DNA of 64,000 nucleotides from Durusdinium trenchii. Its lineage: Eukaryota > Sar > Dinophyceae > Suessiales > Symbiodiniaceae. Position numbers and translations under genes: made by a program. The notes under the pieces were generated by a model, which was not told where the DNA came from, did no database searches, and saw nothing but the letters and a program-made list of their open reading frames with translations. Numbering within the stretch: the stretch's first letter is position 1; each line of letters starts with the position of its first letter. The stretch spans positions 500,910 through 564,909 of the forward strand of contig CAXAMN010015224.1 in assembly GCA_963970005.1 (NCBI GenBank), given 5' to 3'. Shown piece after piece: positions 24,371-35,924 of this stretch.

Positions 24371-24377
24371 ACAGGAC

Positions 24378-27300
24378 CTGTTTACATCCTCGATCAACTG
24401 TGCGCAAGAAGCCTCAAGAGTGATGATTGTTATAGACGAACATCCGGGCGATGCCGGGGGGGACTTGGCCAGATGACTCGAAAGGAGGTCCTTCGGTGAC
24501 TCCAAGAACGAGATATGAAGAACAAGTACAATACCCAAATACTCCATGTATGGCATATACATTGAAGTGGTGGTTTCAGGCTTGGGTTCAGTGTATACAT
24601 GGATGGTCTGGGATATGTTCAACAAAGGGACATGTCATGTGTGGTGTCCAAACATGTTCAGGCAATCGACCATAATCGAGTCTACTACTGGATTATACTT
24701 GAGTGTTCTTCCCTGTCACATGCGTTGGGACCTCCCTGTCACACTCCCGCTTTGCCTGGCCACATCAGTCAAACGCATGAAACCGCCACTCCGCTGAGGA
24801 GCTTCGCTGCACTCACATGGTTAAAAAGAACTCTTGGACGCCCCAGGTCACCAGCCTCCCATCCGACTGCAGCGCCAGGAAGGCTGAGGCAGTGCTGTAA
24901 ATCTGTTGAACGTCCTGGCAGGGGCGACCGAGGAACTCATCGGCGAGACCGAGACCTTCGGAATCCACCCTGGCCAGCACCGCCATGTTCGGATGGTTGT
25001 TGGAGAGAAGGGTTGACTGTTACATGGTAGAGGGGTCCAAAGTTTAACCACCCAGCTCAATGATCTGCTAAGTTGTACAACCACAAGATTCAGGCCAGCA
25101 CCGTGAATGTCATGTCTTATTTTCTGTGAATGTCAGGCAAGCACCATGGCTAAAACCACTCCATGTTTGAGGCCACTGTGTTGTGGTTTCTGGGAATACA
25201 ATGATATTGGACTTGCTAGTCAGTGGCCTATAGATTCTAGATCAAACTTGAACACATACAATTCTTTGCAGGTTCCCATGTCCAAACAAGGTCACCTTCA
25301 GGCAAGTCGGGTCGGGTGTCGTGATGAGTGGGTATACGGTCTCCTTCACTTCGACGTCATCAGCAAGGTGGCCCCAGGTCTGCACAGTTCCATCGTCTTT
25401 GATCGCAGCAAAGGACTTCTTGGTGGCTTGGATATCCACCACATGATCCAGTCGGCCTCGGTGCTCGCGTTTCGGACAGAAGATGGAAAGAAACATCAGT
25501 CCCAAACATCGGCCTCCAACACCCAAATCGGTGATGAAATCATCACCCTACGGACGTAGAACTCAGCTTCCACCAATTGTGTTGGTCAGTGCGGTGCTTT
25601 GTCTTTGGAAGTAACCATCGATATCCATCGATCGTTTCAAAGCAGGACTCATGAAGTAGCTCCATGCTCTAGAGGCAACTGAAGGGCGGAGTACTTTTAA
25701 ACACTGAACCGGTGCCTCGAAGCCGTAGACTGTCACCACCGCTGCACGGACTGCCCCAGGTGACTACTTCTCCATCTTTGGTGAGTGCAGCAAAAGCCTT
25801 CTGGGTGGACTGGATCCGATACACTTGACGAAGCTGATCTTGAACTGCAGTGCTATCACCACCACCTGTTGAGCTGCCCCATGTAATCACAGATCCGTCT
25901 GATCTGATTGCAGCGAAGGCATTCCGTGTGGACTGGATCCTGAGAGGGGGTAGTTTGGAGGAGTTCAATGAACACCAGAACTCCACAACCCCAATCAAAC
26001 ATGTCTATTGTGTCACATGATCAGATCATCTTAGATCTAACAACATAGTACAGTACTAGGACTACAAACTATAAAACTGCGATGATTTGCCCCTTGCTTA
26101 GGTCCAACTCGTCACTCTTGACCTTCAAAAAGACCCTCAGAAAGCAAATGCCGGAGTTCCTAACAGAGGACAGGTCACTTCTTTCTGGGATCAACATCCT
26201 CTTGAAGTGACTCACCCCCAACAAAAAGTCCAACACGTCTCCAAAGCTCTCTGTGACATCAAAGAGTTGGTCTTGAACTCCACTGCTGTCACCACCGCCA
26301 ATCGGACTGCCCCATGTAATTACAGATCCCTCACGGGTCAATGCGGCAAAGGCCTGCAAGGTGGCCTCAGGGTTGGGCGCTGCATGGTGGTTGGGCCCGG
26401 GCGGGTGATCCATAGAGCTGGTGTGCACGGGGCACCCTCGGCCATGGCGGACCGTCTGTCCTTTTGACGTCTGCAGACGAAAATGGCGAAGCATTGAGAT
26501 CTCCGTAATTGCCCAGGCAATAGTAGATGAGAAAATCACTTAATGGGCAATATTCATGTATAAAGAAAAACATATCGATTCATTCTTTGTTTCCTGAAGG
26601 CCCTCGTCTGTGTTGTTCTGTTTTTGGGCAGGTGTTGCGCGGAGAAGGATCCAGGTGACCTGAAGAGAGTTTGTGAGGATGATCTCGTTTGACTCATGAG
26701 CCTAGTGAATACATGGTACATGAACCTCCCAAGCCTGGAGAGGTTTTACAATCCAGGCTTGGGAGGATACTCGTCAACAGCCTAAATTAAGTATTTTGTG
26801 AATTTTGGCTGTTGATCCATTCTGGACAACAGCCTATATTAAGTATGTTGGCTGTTAATATACAGTATACATCAGGAGAAATCCATTCTGGTCGCCAACC
26901 TCGCAGTCGCCTGAATCAACTCCAGAAACTCCACCGACCCCCTCTGAACCACTTGAAAGGCGACCAGAAATCACGAGAGTCGGCACATGTCGGCACAGCA
27001 GGGAGGAGTCGGAGATCGTCGTGTCACCCGGCCTGCACATGGATGACCTCTTTCAGCCGATGCTTCACGGAGCTTGGAACCGCCCCCCCCCACCGATGGG
27101 GCTACCCCAAGTCACCACACTTCCATCTGACCGGATTCCAGCAAATGCATCCCACGTGGACCTGGCGCCACAAATGAAACGGACACCGACAAAATCACCA
27201 TACATACATATCCTAAGAACTGTTAAATCCAAATCCCTGGCCAATCTACCCACTACTTTGCACACACCTCCAAAAAAAATACATACCAAAATACCAAGTG

Positions 27301-29111
27301 GCATTTTAGCCAAGGGTATATTTGGGATTATTTTGGGTACACAGTTGCAATGCTAAGACAGAATAACAAGGTCAGCCAAAAAGTCATCGAGTTTGACTGA
27401 GAGACTGAATATGCTGGATATTGTTGAGCTCATCTCGAATAAGACTGCTGCCAACGCTACCTGTTAGACTACCCCACGTCACCACTGCTCCATCTGCTAA
27501 GATTGCAGCGAAGGATTCCGAGCTTGCCTGAATCTTCTGCACACCTTTCAGCTGCTCTCGGAAAAAGCTACTATCACCACCGGCCTCTGGATCACCCCAG
27601 GTAATGACACTTCCATCTTTCAATAAAGCAGCAAAGGCCCTCTTTGTAGCCTGAATCTGCTCCACATCTTTCAGAACTTCTTGGACAGTACTACTGTCAC
27701 CGCCACAGCATTCATCGCCCCATGTGACAACCTGTCCAGTCATCGTGATCGCGGCAAAGGCCTTGGAAGAGGCCTGAATCGCCCTGACATCCCGCAAATC
27801 TGCACGAACGGCACCTGAACTGGTCCAACACGGGCCGAGCTGGTCAAACGTGGCACGAAGCAGGGCGAATGCACCCAGTCACGCTTGGTTGGCTTGGAAG
27901 CGGATGTTCTTCGAATTTAGAGTGCAATCTGGAGAAGTCCAAGGTACCGGCACCACCTAGTTGTACCGAGTTTGACGGTTCCCTACATTTACATTCTTGT
28001 CAAGAGCTGGTAGGAGGAGGGTGTATGAAGCACTCTAGTCAGGAGATGTTGGTACAGAGTATTGCATCAAAAAGAAACTGGCAGCTTCAAATAAATACTG
28101 TGGTCCAAATCATCAAGGATTGATTCCACACAATTAATTACCACGCTCCTGAACACAAAAAATCCTCTGTGGTCTCTTAACATTTAATTTGTTTCATCGA
28201 TTGGGTTTATTCATCTTTCTACCAATTAGCTAGGTGAATTACTGACTTTAATGTTTCTATCCCTGTGTGCCCAAAAGTCGTGGTCGAAGACCGATTCGAC
28301 CGATTAAAACCCAACAAAGCTACATTCTCCAACCTGGCACCATCAAACATTCTAGGAATCATACAGTCTCTTATACAGTTTTCCAGTCAGATGTCATGCA
28401 ACAGGGAGAAGGCGCCGCACAAAAAAAAATGATAGGCCGAGCGTTTGGTGGTGCCGACGTGTTGGTGCTCCTTCCGAGTTGCTGCTGTCTCCGCCGTATT
28501 CAGGAGCACCCCATGTGACCACCGGACTCCCTGAAGACCACAAGGCAAAGGCGAACTCTGTGGCAGCCACCCTGGCCCCTTCGGCAATAGCAGTCAAGTG
28601 GTCCTCGTGAATCTGTCGGGGCAAAAGAAATGGCCACTGTTGTGTTGTGCCATTCATATATGGGAGTTGATCTAAATTCCTTTATCCGGGATCCGTCATT
28701 TTCGCCAAAAGAACTATATATATACTTTAGCCAAACTTTCGCCTTCCTGCGTTTTATCTTTCGCCAAAGTACGTTGTATTCATGTGTGCCATGTATGTTG
28801 TGTTTTGTTCACGTCAATGGCTTCTTCTTTACTGGCAAACACAAAATAGAAACTTCACTGTTTGTCAGCATGTGTCTTCTACTTAACTGTTGACACCCTG
28901 TACGTCTCTTTTGTTTCTCCTGGGTGTCAGCAAGAATAAAAATTGCAAGAATCACTGTAGTAGCCGGTCACTCAAACTTGATCATAATGGGCTGGGGGTC
29001 AGATGTGGCAGGGTGAACTTACGCCAATCTTGAGCTGAACTTTCGCAAACTTTCGCCTTTTGCGGGGTAGAGTTTTGTGGCAAAGCCACCCACCCAAAGC
29101 AGGAGCAGGAA

Positions 29112-29167
<56 letters not shown>

Positions 29168-30704
29168 ATAGTAGTAGTGCTGTTCAGGAAGCAAATGAAC
29201 ATTCATGCAAAGGTGCATACTTAATCTTTCGCCAGATCTTTCGCCAAAAAAGTTGTTATTTTCGCCAACTCGAGAAAAAACTTTCGCCAAATGAGATGTT
29301 GATATGTTCCGGGTCATCGTCATACACAATGCTGTCTAGGACCTTTAGATCGACAACCATATACATATGGATACCACACATAATGACCTCCGAATCAAAG
29401 CTCGGAACAATGACTTTAGAGAAGGCCAAGAACACTAGTGCCATGGATAACACACATACAGTGCCATTACTGGACAGTGTCAGGGACAATCAGGGGGCAA
29501 TCATTAAAAAACATCTTCTTTGATCCAGAAATAGGTCTTTTCAATGATCCCCTTAGACCATACAAACACCAAGTTTCGGGAGTCTACTCTCGCAGTGAAG
29601 GCAATCATCCTTCCTAAATGCAAAACATGTATATTACCACAAACTACCACCATCACCTGGGATAGATCATCTCCAATGTCCCAAACTATAGCTTTTAGTA
29701 GGCAAAGTGATACCTGCCGCAAAAACTCATGTTTTGCCAAACAACTTTTCTACTTGGCAGTGGGGCTTGGACCTAAACTCGTCGTGCGAGCATCTCCATT
29801 GTGCACCGCGACCGCATCCAAGAAGTTTGACACCTGCAACAGCTTATCCTTCGCCACCAATCCTCAGTGTACAAACTCCTGATGTAAATTCCAGTGGATG
29901 GAACATCAACTAGGAGTTCCATGTTGAGGTAGTTTAGTTTCGATCCATGCATTGCATGGATAGACAGCCGTCTAAACCCTAAACCCGAAACCACCCTAAT
30001 TAGGGTGGAACTCCAACCGAGTACTTATAGATGATTGAACAGTTAATTCTGGAAGTCCTACTCCAATACCTATTCAATTGCTAAATACATCATCAATACC
30101 TTCGCGGGGTGAGCTTGGGAAAGACCAGTCCGACCAAGCCCGATACATGACCCCAGTGGATCGACTTGATGTTGTTTCTCTTGTTTTTCAGAAGTCAAAG
30201 CATGTTCATCAGCTACTTTAAAAGCTCCTATACTCCTCAAAGAACTATAGCCTAACCTCCTACTTTTCCAAGTTGAAGAAATTGAATACGCTGGATAAAC
30301 TTGATGGATCTGATGAATGCTTGGGAAAGTCAAACAAGTCCCTACTGTGGAGGGGAATCCAAAGGACATCTGCAATCCCCTAGTAACAGAGTGAACTTGA
30401 AGATTTTAAGGTGGTGTAAGATATAATATCCGTTGATTCTTCCCTATGCTCTTATCGCTTTCACCATCCTGCTACTGTTGGAGGAAGACACCGATACGTT
30501 AAGTACCTCCAGCTTCACCGCCTGGCAGGTGGGGCAAATGTCTTTCTTCCAACAGCAGCGGTTCTCTTGTTTGTTTGTTTGTTTGTTTCGACAGCTGTGT
30601 CCATGCTTCTCAAGAAGTAGCGCCCCAAAGATTTCTGGGCTGCTGCTTTCAGATCTCCAATCGTCGACGTCCTCGGCAAAGCGACATGAACTGGTTTCCC
30701 CCAA
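24378..30704 (-). CDS. RCC1-like repeat protein, multi-exon (HERC-like)
   Basis: Exons, in order of reading, are about 30607-30704, 28483-28612, 27406-27814, 27084-27161, 26911-26951, 26250-26365, 25731-25939, 25348-25456, 24840-24969 and 24378-24412. The first encodes a ubiquitin-like start (VHVALPRTSTIGDLKAAAQK). The second continues with EDHLTAIAEGARVAATEFAF and VVTWGAPEYGGDSS. The rest are units of about 36 residues with IQAT, AFAALxxDGSVITWG and GGDSSxVQxQL. RCC1-type repeats fold into beta-propeller blades that bind proteins or chromatin; in dinoflagellates such genes are usually labelled HERC- or RCC1-like, but no HECT ligase domain is visible. Junction phases require GC and GA donors. 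The exon following the first and the 3' end were not found. A run of nine G at the end of the exon at 27084 breaks the phase. Confidence 0.85.
26725..26766. repeat. Perfect 15-bp stem-loop
   Basis: CCTCCCAAGCCTGGA at 26725-26739 pairs exactly with TCCAGGCTTGGGAGG at 26752-26766 around a 12-base loop. It lies in an intron of the RCC1-like gene. Confidence 0.85.
26775..26892. repeat. Duplicated CAACAGCC...GGCTGTT stem-loop
   Basis: Two adjacent copies hold CAACAGCCTAAATTAAGTAT and CAACAGCCTATATTAAGTAT, each followed by TTGGCTGTT that can pair with its start, and then ATCCATTCTGG. Together with the stem-loop at 26725-26766 they form a small cluster of foldable units within an intron. Confidence 0.6.
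28690..29295. repeat. Cluster of CTTTCGCCAAA motifs
   Basis: The word TTTCGCC or a close variant occurs about ten times at irregular distances (for example near 28699, 28740, 28760, 29042, 29052, 29227, 29238, 29261 and 29283), often extended to CTTTCGCCAAA. It lies in the first large intron of the RCC1-like gene and surrounds an AGT microsatellite. Confidence 0.6.
29112..29180. repeat. AGT trinucleotide microsatellite
   Basis: More than 20 AGT units run with a single AAT interruption near the end. Frames crossing it give poly-Ser, poly-Tyr or poly-Thr and are not genes. Confidence 0.95.
29256..29735 (-). pseudogene. AT-rich coding remnant with frame breaks
   Basis: A minus frame at 29504-29735 reads LLKAIVWDIGDDLSQVMVVV, then IAFTARVDSRNLVFVWSKG. 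After a T-run and a stop a second frame at 29256-29480 continues with LSMALVFLAFSKVIVPSFDS and VVDLKVLDSIVYDDDPEHIN. Both parts look protein-derived, but they lie in different frames with stops between them, and their codons are far more AT-rich than those of the surrounding exons. It is probably a decayed gene or retrocopy lying in the intron of the RCC1-like gene. The first part alone could be an exon. No family is recognised, though alternating beta-strand patterns are seen. Confidence 0.35.
29913..30014. mobile_element. Palindrome-rich MITE-like element
   Basis: GGAGTTCCA at 29913-29921 pairs with TGGAACTCC at 30006-30014. Inside are the palindromes ATCCATGCATTGCATGGAT (29943-29961) and CCACCCTAATTAGGGTGG (29991-30008), and TAGTTTCG pairs loosely with CGAAACC. 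The whole can fold into a nested hairpin of about 100 bases. No coding frame accounts for it. Confidence 0.55.
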
Positions 30705-30749
30705 CTGTGGAGACTGAAGTAATCCTTCAACTGCAGCTGATCAAACACT

Positions 30750-33700
30750 GCATCTTAAAGCACTTTCCTTTGCACAGATTCTTCGACTGAGCAATGAATG
30801 CTTTTTTTGTCCTCACCTGAGACAAATAATCATTCACTAAAGTTGTAGGGCAGGCAAAAAGCTATTACCATCGGACCGTGGGCCCTGGGGGTGATTGGTC
30901 ATGACAGTGGGTGACGAGCCTTGTGCATAACAGGGTGAAACACAAAGAGCACCCCGCTTGCTTATATGGTGATATAATTCTATGATACTATATACTGTCT
31001 GAATTGTATATAAGTGCATATATTAGCGTATATTTGCTTATTACTACCCACCTATATATATATATATATCACCTCTGTTACAGGATAATTGTTCACAAAA
31101 AATGCTTCAGTGCGTTAAGTGATTGATATATCATATCATATCACAGCAAACGAGTTGTTTCTTGGATAATCATCCGGATGATATAAGGTTCACAGAGATA
31201 CTTCTATGATGTTCTACTATGTCCACAGCGTCTCGACGCAATCGATACTATTTGGTGGATTTAGGTGTGTTTCTTTTTGTGAAGTCATGGTCATCAAATC
31301 AGATTTGTGGACAAGCTTTGCTGCAAGGGTAGGATTGTCTTCAAGAGCTAGTCTTTCTTTAAACACTGCTAATCCGTGCAAGGGCATGTGTATAATATAT
31401 AATTATATATATATATGCTTGGTGAGGTTGAACTTGCTGCTCGGAATGAACTATATAACCACTTGCAGCATCTTGCAGCCAGATTCAGCAGTTGCTTGCG
31501 TTTGGTATGCGAATGGCAATGGGCCACGGGACAACCTGCAAGTACAGGCAGTTTTTGTGCAACACATTGTGCAATCACAGTTCTTGCCTCCATTAGGTTG
31601 GCTAGGTAGTTCCTGCTCAAACAGGTAGGACAGTAGGACCATGAGAACAACCTGCCTGACTTGATTGGCGCCTCATGCTAAAATATATATGTATACATAA
31701 TTATACATATTATACATATACATATGCCTATGCTACTTGATGTCACAAGTTGATGGCAAGTGATGATGGTAACAAACTATATATATATATACATAGGTAC
31801 GGTGCTAGTGGTAAACATAGCAAAACCAAAAGCATAAAACATATTTGAATAGAACATGGTCAGGAAACATGGTAACAATGCGTCCCAACATAGAAAAAGG
31901 TGCCTAGAGAGCCTCTAAAACTTCAACAATCCATTAATCTGAAAGGGGACACACCTGCTTTTCATCCATCTATAATCTATTAACTGTAGATAACTGTAGG
32001 CTTTGCATGGCGTTACTCTTCTGTTTCAAAGCAACTTACCAAGCGGACTAGTGACGCGCGTTTCTTAGACCGTCTCTCACCCAAGGCGCTGCGGCACGGA
32101 GACCGTCTCCCAGCGGCCACTGGGCAAACTCACGGTCACCGTGGTCGACCGCTCCGCCATTCCCCGCTCCGCCCGCGCGGGATCAGCGGCACGCCGGGGC
32201 CGTTGGGCCGTTGGGTGGGGGTGCTTGGGCCAGAACGCAATGGTGCGATCTATAGAAAATGTAGACTGTTGATCCATAAGAAACCACAAAAGGATACAAA
32301 AGGTATAAATTAAGAGATCAAATGACTGCCACCTGATGTGTTGGGATGTATCGGGTGGGCGACGAAAGTCGGGTCAATTCCTAGCTCCTGAAGATGTAGT
32401 CATCAGGAATCCGTTGGAGACAGGGAAGTGACCTTCAGTATATGGCCGCTAATCCACGGATGAGAGCAATTTCCCACCACGAGGCTCTGAAGGAAATTGC
32501 CTATCAAAGTATTTCGGCATATCCCATACTCAAGGCCCTCAAGGCCATAGCAGGTGGCTGATGGAAATGACTTGAGCATACTTGAGCACTATGCAAAGCG
32601 TTTTTTGTGGAGTATTGTTGCAATGTGTTCAACTTTCTCCCTCAAACAAGCAAAAGTACAGCAGCCGATTGTGGCTGTGATCTGTAAATGAGTGCCACGT
32701 TGTGCTGGTGGTGGTCCGGCCATTCTGCTACCGCGTGGTCTTTCTCGTCCCTTGATGTCATCTTATTGGGCATCTTCCAACTCAGTGGGATAAACCCAAC
32801 TCCTTTGGGCATCCCGACTCAGTCCCTGCAGGAGTTCAACTCAATGACGACCAGTGGCGTTAAAAAGGACCGTTCCCAGGCGTAAAAAAGGACCGGGAAA
32901 GAAATGGGAGAGAACGCCCCCAAACTCAAGCCCAATGAAGGAAGCTCCTCCAAAAATCCTCCTGGCGCGCCAGGCCATACTAATCATACTATCACAAACG
33001 AACATCCTAAAGTCGAAAAAACACCTCTCGATTCCAAAAGACTGCAACTCATGCGCCCCCGAAACGAGCAGCATTGGGACCCCTCGACCCTCCGTGCCGC
33101 CCGCGTCTGATCCGAAGCCCCCGTCGTCCCACGAAACGGCTTCGGAGCGCCAAGTGGCCCAAGTTGACGAAGCGCGCAGAGTTGTCGACCACCTCGAGGA
33201 ACAATGGGGAAGGTGGGTCAAGGCGGTTTAAAGGGTGGCACGGTTAAAGAGGGCACGGTTTATGGGTGCTGAAGCCAAATATCTAAGCAATTCGAAAGGT
33301 TATTCAAGTCAAGTCCAAAGCATGTTTTGTCTTACTTAAAAGGAAGCATTTTCTGATATGCACGGTGTCTTTGGCACCAATCCAAAAATTAAAAGAGGCC
33401 TGGACAAAAAAGAAACTCCCAAATCACCTACAATCTGTTGACTGTGGTTCAGGGGAACCTTCACAAGTTCACACTGTAGTCATACATCCAGTTGAACGAC
33501 CCTGTTCATCATGGGGTTTTGGTCCACTTTGTTCTTTGAAAACCAACATTGTCTCAGCACCTGTAGGTGTTCTAACAACAGAGCCCTACAGAAAAGCACA
33601 TGACATGGGCTCTTGCTTACGAAGAATACCGTGGTCAATCCCCCCGTTGTGAACACGGCGGTGGTCACCCGCTGAGGATCTGCACGACACCAGCGACGGC

Positions 33701-33900
33701 CAGGCATGCCAGCAATGGCGGCCTCGCAGCGTCGAGACAGCGATCGAGGCGAGGCAGCTTGCAGCGATGGCACCCGAATCAATGGCGGCACGGATCATGT
33801 ACCAGTATATATGGTTGATGTATCAACCTCAGGCTTGGAGGGTTTTATTGAACCCCCTTCCAGTTGGGTAGTCAAATCCCTTCAGGCCTCTAGGGAGGTG
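30750..33900. other. Spacer rich in TA repeats, no supported gene
   Basis: TA microsatellites lie at about 31051-31068, 31400-31416 and 31779-31791, with an AT-rich palindromic patch at 31680-31725. A CpG-rich patch at 32050-32230 and another at 32850-33230 have several frames open on both strands, none decided by splice signals. A GTTT run lies at 30566-30588, inside the last intron-side of the RCC1-like start. Confidence 0.4.
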
Positions 33901-33921
33901 TTATTAAAAAAGAGTCTACAC

Positions 33922-34173
33922 GACGGCGCGAGAAGAACATGTTCTGGATCGGCTCCCTGGCAATTGCCACCGTCCACCGGATGGCATCCACTCGATCATC
34001 GGGCTGGGATCCGGGCTTCTCCAATCCAGCCTCTTGAAGGAAGAGACGCACCACATCCATAAAGGACTCGAAACGCTCGTTCTTGTACCTCCATAAACGC
34101 TCGTTCAGGCCATCTAAGAAGGAAGAGTTGCGCACTCTGCTCTCAATATCACAAGGATCCATTGCACATTGAT
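33922..34173 (-). CDS. Exon of unknown helical protein
   Basis: A very good acceptor (GTTGTTTTTCAG) opens a frame of 84 codons ending near a GT donor (CGCCGTC followed by GTGTAG). The product is charged and helical: DPCDIESRVRNSSFLDGLNE, RLWRYKNERFESFMDVVRLF, LQEAGLEKPGSQPDDRVDAI. Read with the upstream exon at 34416-34553 the phase is kept (SS joined to NQCAMDP). No family is recognised. Confidence 0.7.
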
Positions 34174-34415
34174 TCTGAAAAACAACTATGAAGGCCAACC
34201 AAGGTTTAGTATGGTTTAGTTACTCTTGGAGTCTTCCACCAGTACTTGGTCCGGGTCCGGGCCCGACCAGTTCCGTGGGATTCATCGCCGACCTGGCTGG
34301 CTCAGGCCCAGGCCCAAATATGTACAACTGTACAACATACTTGACTTAATAGGAATGCAAGCATCCTCTTGCACAGCTGCCAATGATGATATGGGCAAAC
34401 AATGGCAAACATCAC

Positions 34416-34553
34416 GCTAGAACCATTCAACAAGAAACAGGCTTGCATGCTGTGTAGGACATCTTCAACTCCTATTGGATGAAGCTCACTGAAGAGTTTA
34501 TTGAACAGCTGTAGAAGATTCTGTCTTGCCAACCGTAGAAACCCGACATAGTT
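34416..34553 (-). CDS. Upstream exon of the same unknown gene
   Basis: The exon is 138 nt long, from the acceptor GATGAACTCAG to a GT donor (TCTAGC followed by GTGATG), and is in phase with the exon at 33922-34173. It encodes YVGFLRLARQNLLQLFNKLF and SELHPIGVEDVLHSMQACFL, a leucine-rich helical segment. Function unknown. Confidence 0.65.
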
Positions 34554-34777
34554 CTGAGTTCATCCAGTGCAATACCTGGTGAAAGACCTTCTTGGCAAAA
34601 AATCGAAGATCAGCTCAAACCAAAATGGAAATAAATGGAAGACCATCTGGTTTCCAGCCACATCCTCCGAAAGCAAACATGATGAAAAAGAACAAACTTC
34701 CCAAAAACAGGATCAGTGTCCATTTCCACCTTTTTCTTGAACACCGACGCAAACGAGACGTCTCCGTGTGGAGTCAC

Positions 34778-34880
34778 TGCTTCTCAAAGATCATGCGCTC
34801 CGGTGGGACCTCCGCGCCATGCCGCGTGTGCGCCATAGGCGCTCCAACCGAAGGACCCAGCGTGTCGCTCCACGAGAGGC
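34778..34880 (-). CDS. Candidate CpG-rich exon, likely same gene
   Basis: An acceptor (CCAAATACAG) and a GT donor (GAAGCA followed by GTGACT) bound 103 nt that encode SDTLGPSVGAPMAHTRHGAE and VPPERMIFEK. It is only 225 bases upstream of the exon at 34416-34553 and on the same strand, so it may belong to that gene, but the phase between them was not demonstrated. Confidence 0.5.
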
Positions 34881-35466
34881 CTGTATTTGGGGAATTCTGT
34901 CGTCTCTTTCACATGTTCTGTTCTTGCTCAACTTCTTTATATAAGGTAATTCCAGGGCTTCAGTCAGTTGACAAAATGCCTCAACACATACCCAAACCTG
35001 TACCCTGCAAGATTCCCAGTCGGGACAACTTGGAAGCTCAGTTTCCTGAAATGATCTCCCCAACAGAAGATCATCCGTCCGGTTGTCAGCAGCACCGGAC
35101 AAGCAAAGACAACGCATGAAACATCATGAAATGCCTATAACCGCGCTTAGATATAAGCGCTTGTATGCTTTAAACAATTTTAGACATGTTCTAAGCATGA
35201 GTCTGTTTTTAACATCTTTGGAGACCATGTGACCAAGTGTAGCGACCAGGGCCCCTGATAGCGATAGCATCGACACCCGACCTCAGCAGCCCCGCTCGTC
35301 TCCGAGCGGTGAGCGGCTGCTGAAAAAAAGACAACCGGCCAGGCAGACCTATTTATTACGTTTATTAGTAGTGCGTTCTTCTCCAAACTGGTTGATTCTT
35401 GACATGGGCGTGTATTCAATAGGGAACTAGAATGACATAGACCAATCTACCCGTTGGGGCGTCTAC

Positions 35467-35700
35467 CATGTGAACATTGGGATTTGAGGATAGTGAAGTC
35501 GGCCTCTTGCATTCTCGCTCCGGAAACTCGGTACAGTGGCCACCTCTGTCTCTTCCACGTGTTTTGTTTTGTTTTGGTGTGCATGTGTCTCATTTACAAC
35601 CTCTACCACATCATACACCACATCCATTTCCTTTGGAATTACAAGATATACGGAGTGCCCCGGAGTGCCCCGCGGTACGGTCTGTTCTTCCCTTGTGGGG
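35467..35700 (-). CDS. Exon of unknown protein
   Basis: A minus frame with few methionines reads REEQTVPRGTPGHSVYLVIP, KEMDVVYDVVEVVNETHAHQ and NKTKHVEETEVATVPSFRSE before ending at a GT donor (CACATG followed by GTAGAC), which overlaps a TAG. The valine/acidic pattern and purine-first codons are typical of coding sequence. The 5' limit is uncertain because all minus frames are open in the CpG-rich part above 35700. A hairpin-forming CAGCAGCC...GGCTGCTG segment at about 35280-35320 lies downstream, just after a pyrimidine-rich CTTTTTTTCAG acceptor. Confidence 0.55.
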
Positions 35701-35924
35701 TCCGTTCTTCCTGGTTTCCGTTTGGTCCGCCGGTGTCTCCCTGGCGCTCCCGGCGAAGAAGTCGGCTTCGGTGGGGTTCAGCGAGTCCGGGGGCAGAAAG
35801 AGGTGCAGGCCTTGACGGCGACGAGGTGCCGATGACCGAGCGACCGGTGGTTGGTAGGTCACGAGTTGGTGAGCGGAGATGTTGTGGATGAGCTGGGGAA
35901 GGTATACTGGTCAAAGGTTGCAAG

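Noticed and set aside
26205-26215. Canonical GTGAGT donor in the RCC1-like gene
   Set aside because: Use of it would put the next repeat out of frame, whereas the GA donor at 26250 preserves repeat spacing.
29077-29329. Poly-Ser, poly-Tyr and poly-Thr frames
   Set aside because: They are translations of the AGT microsatellite.
29975-29990. CCCTAAACCC as telomeric repeat
   Set aside because: Only about one and a half units are present, inside a palindromic element.
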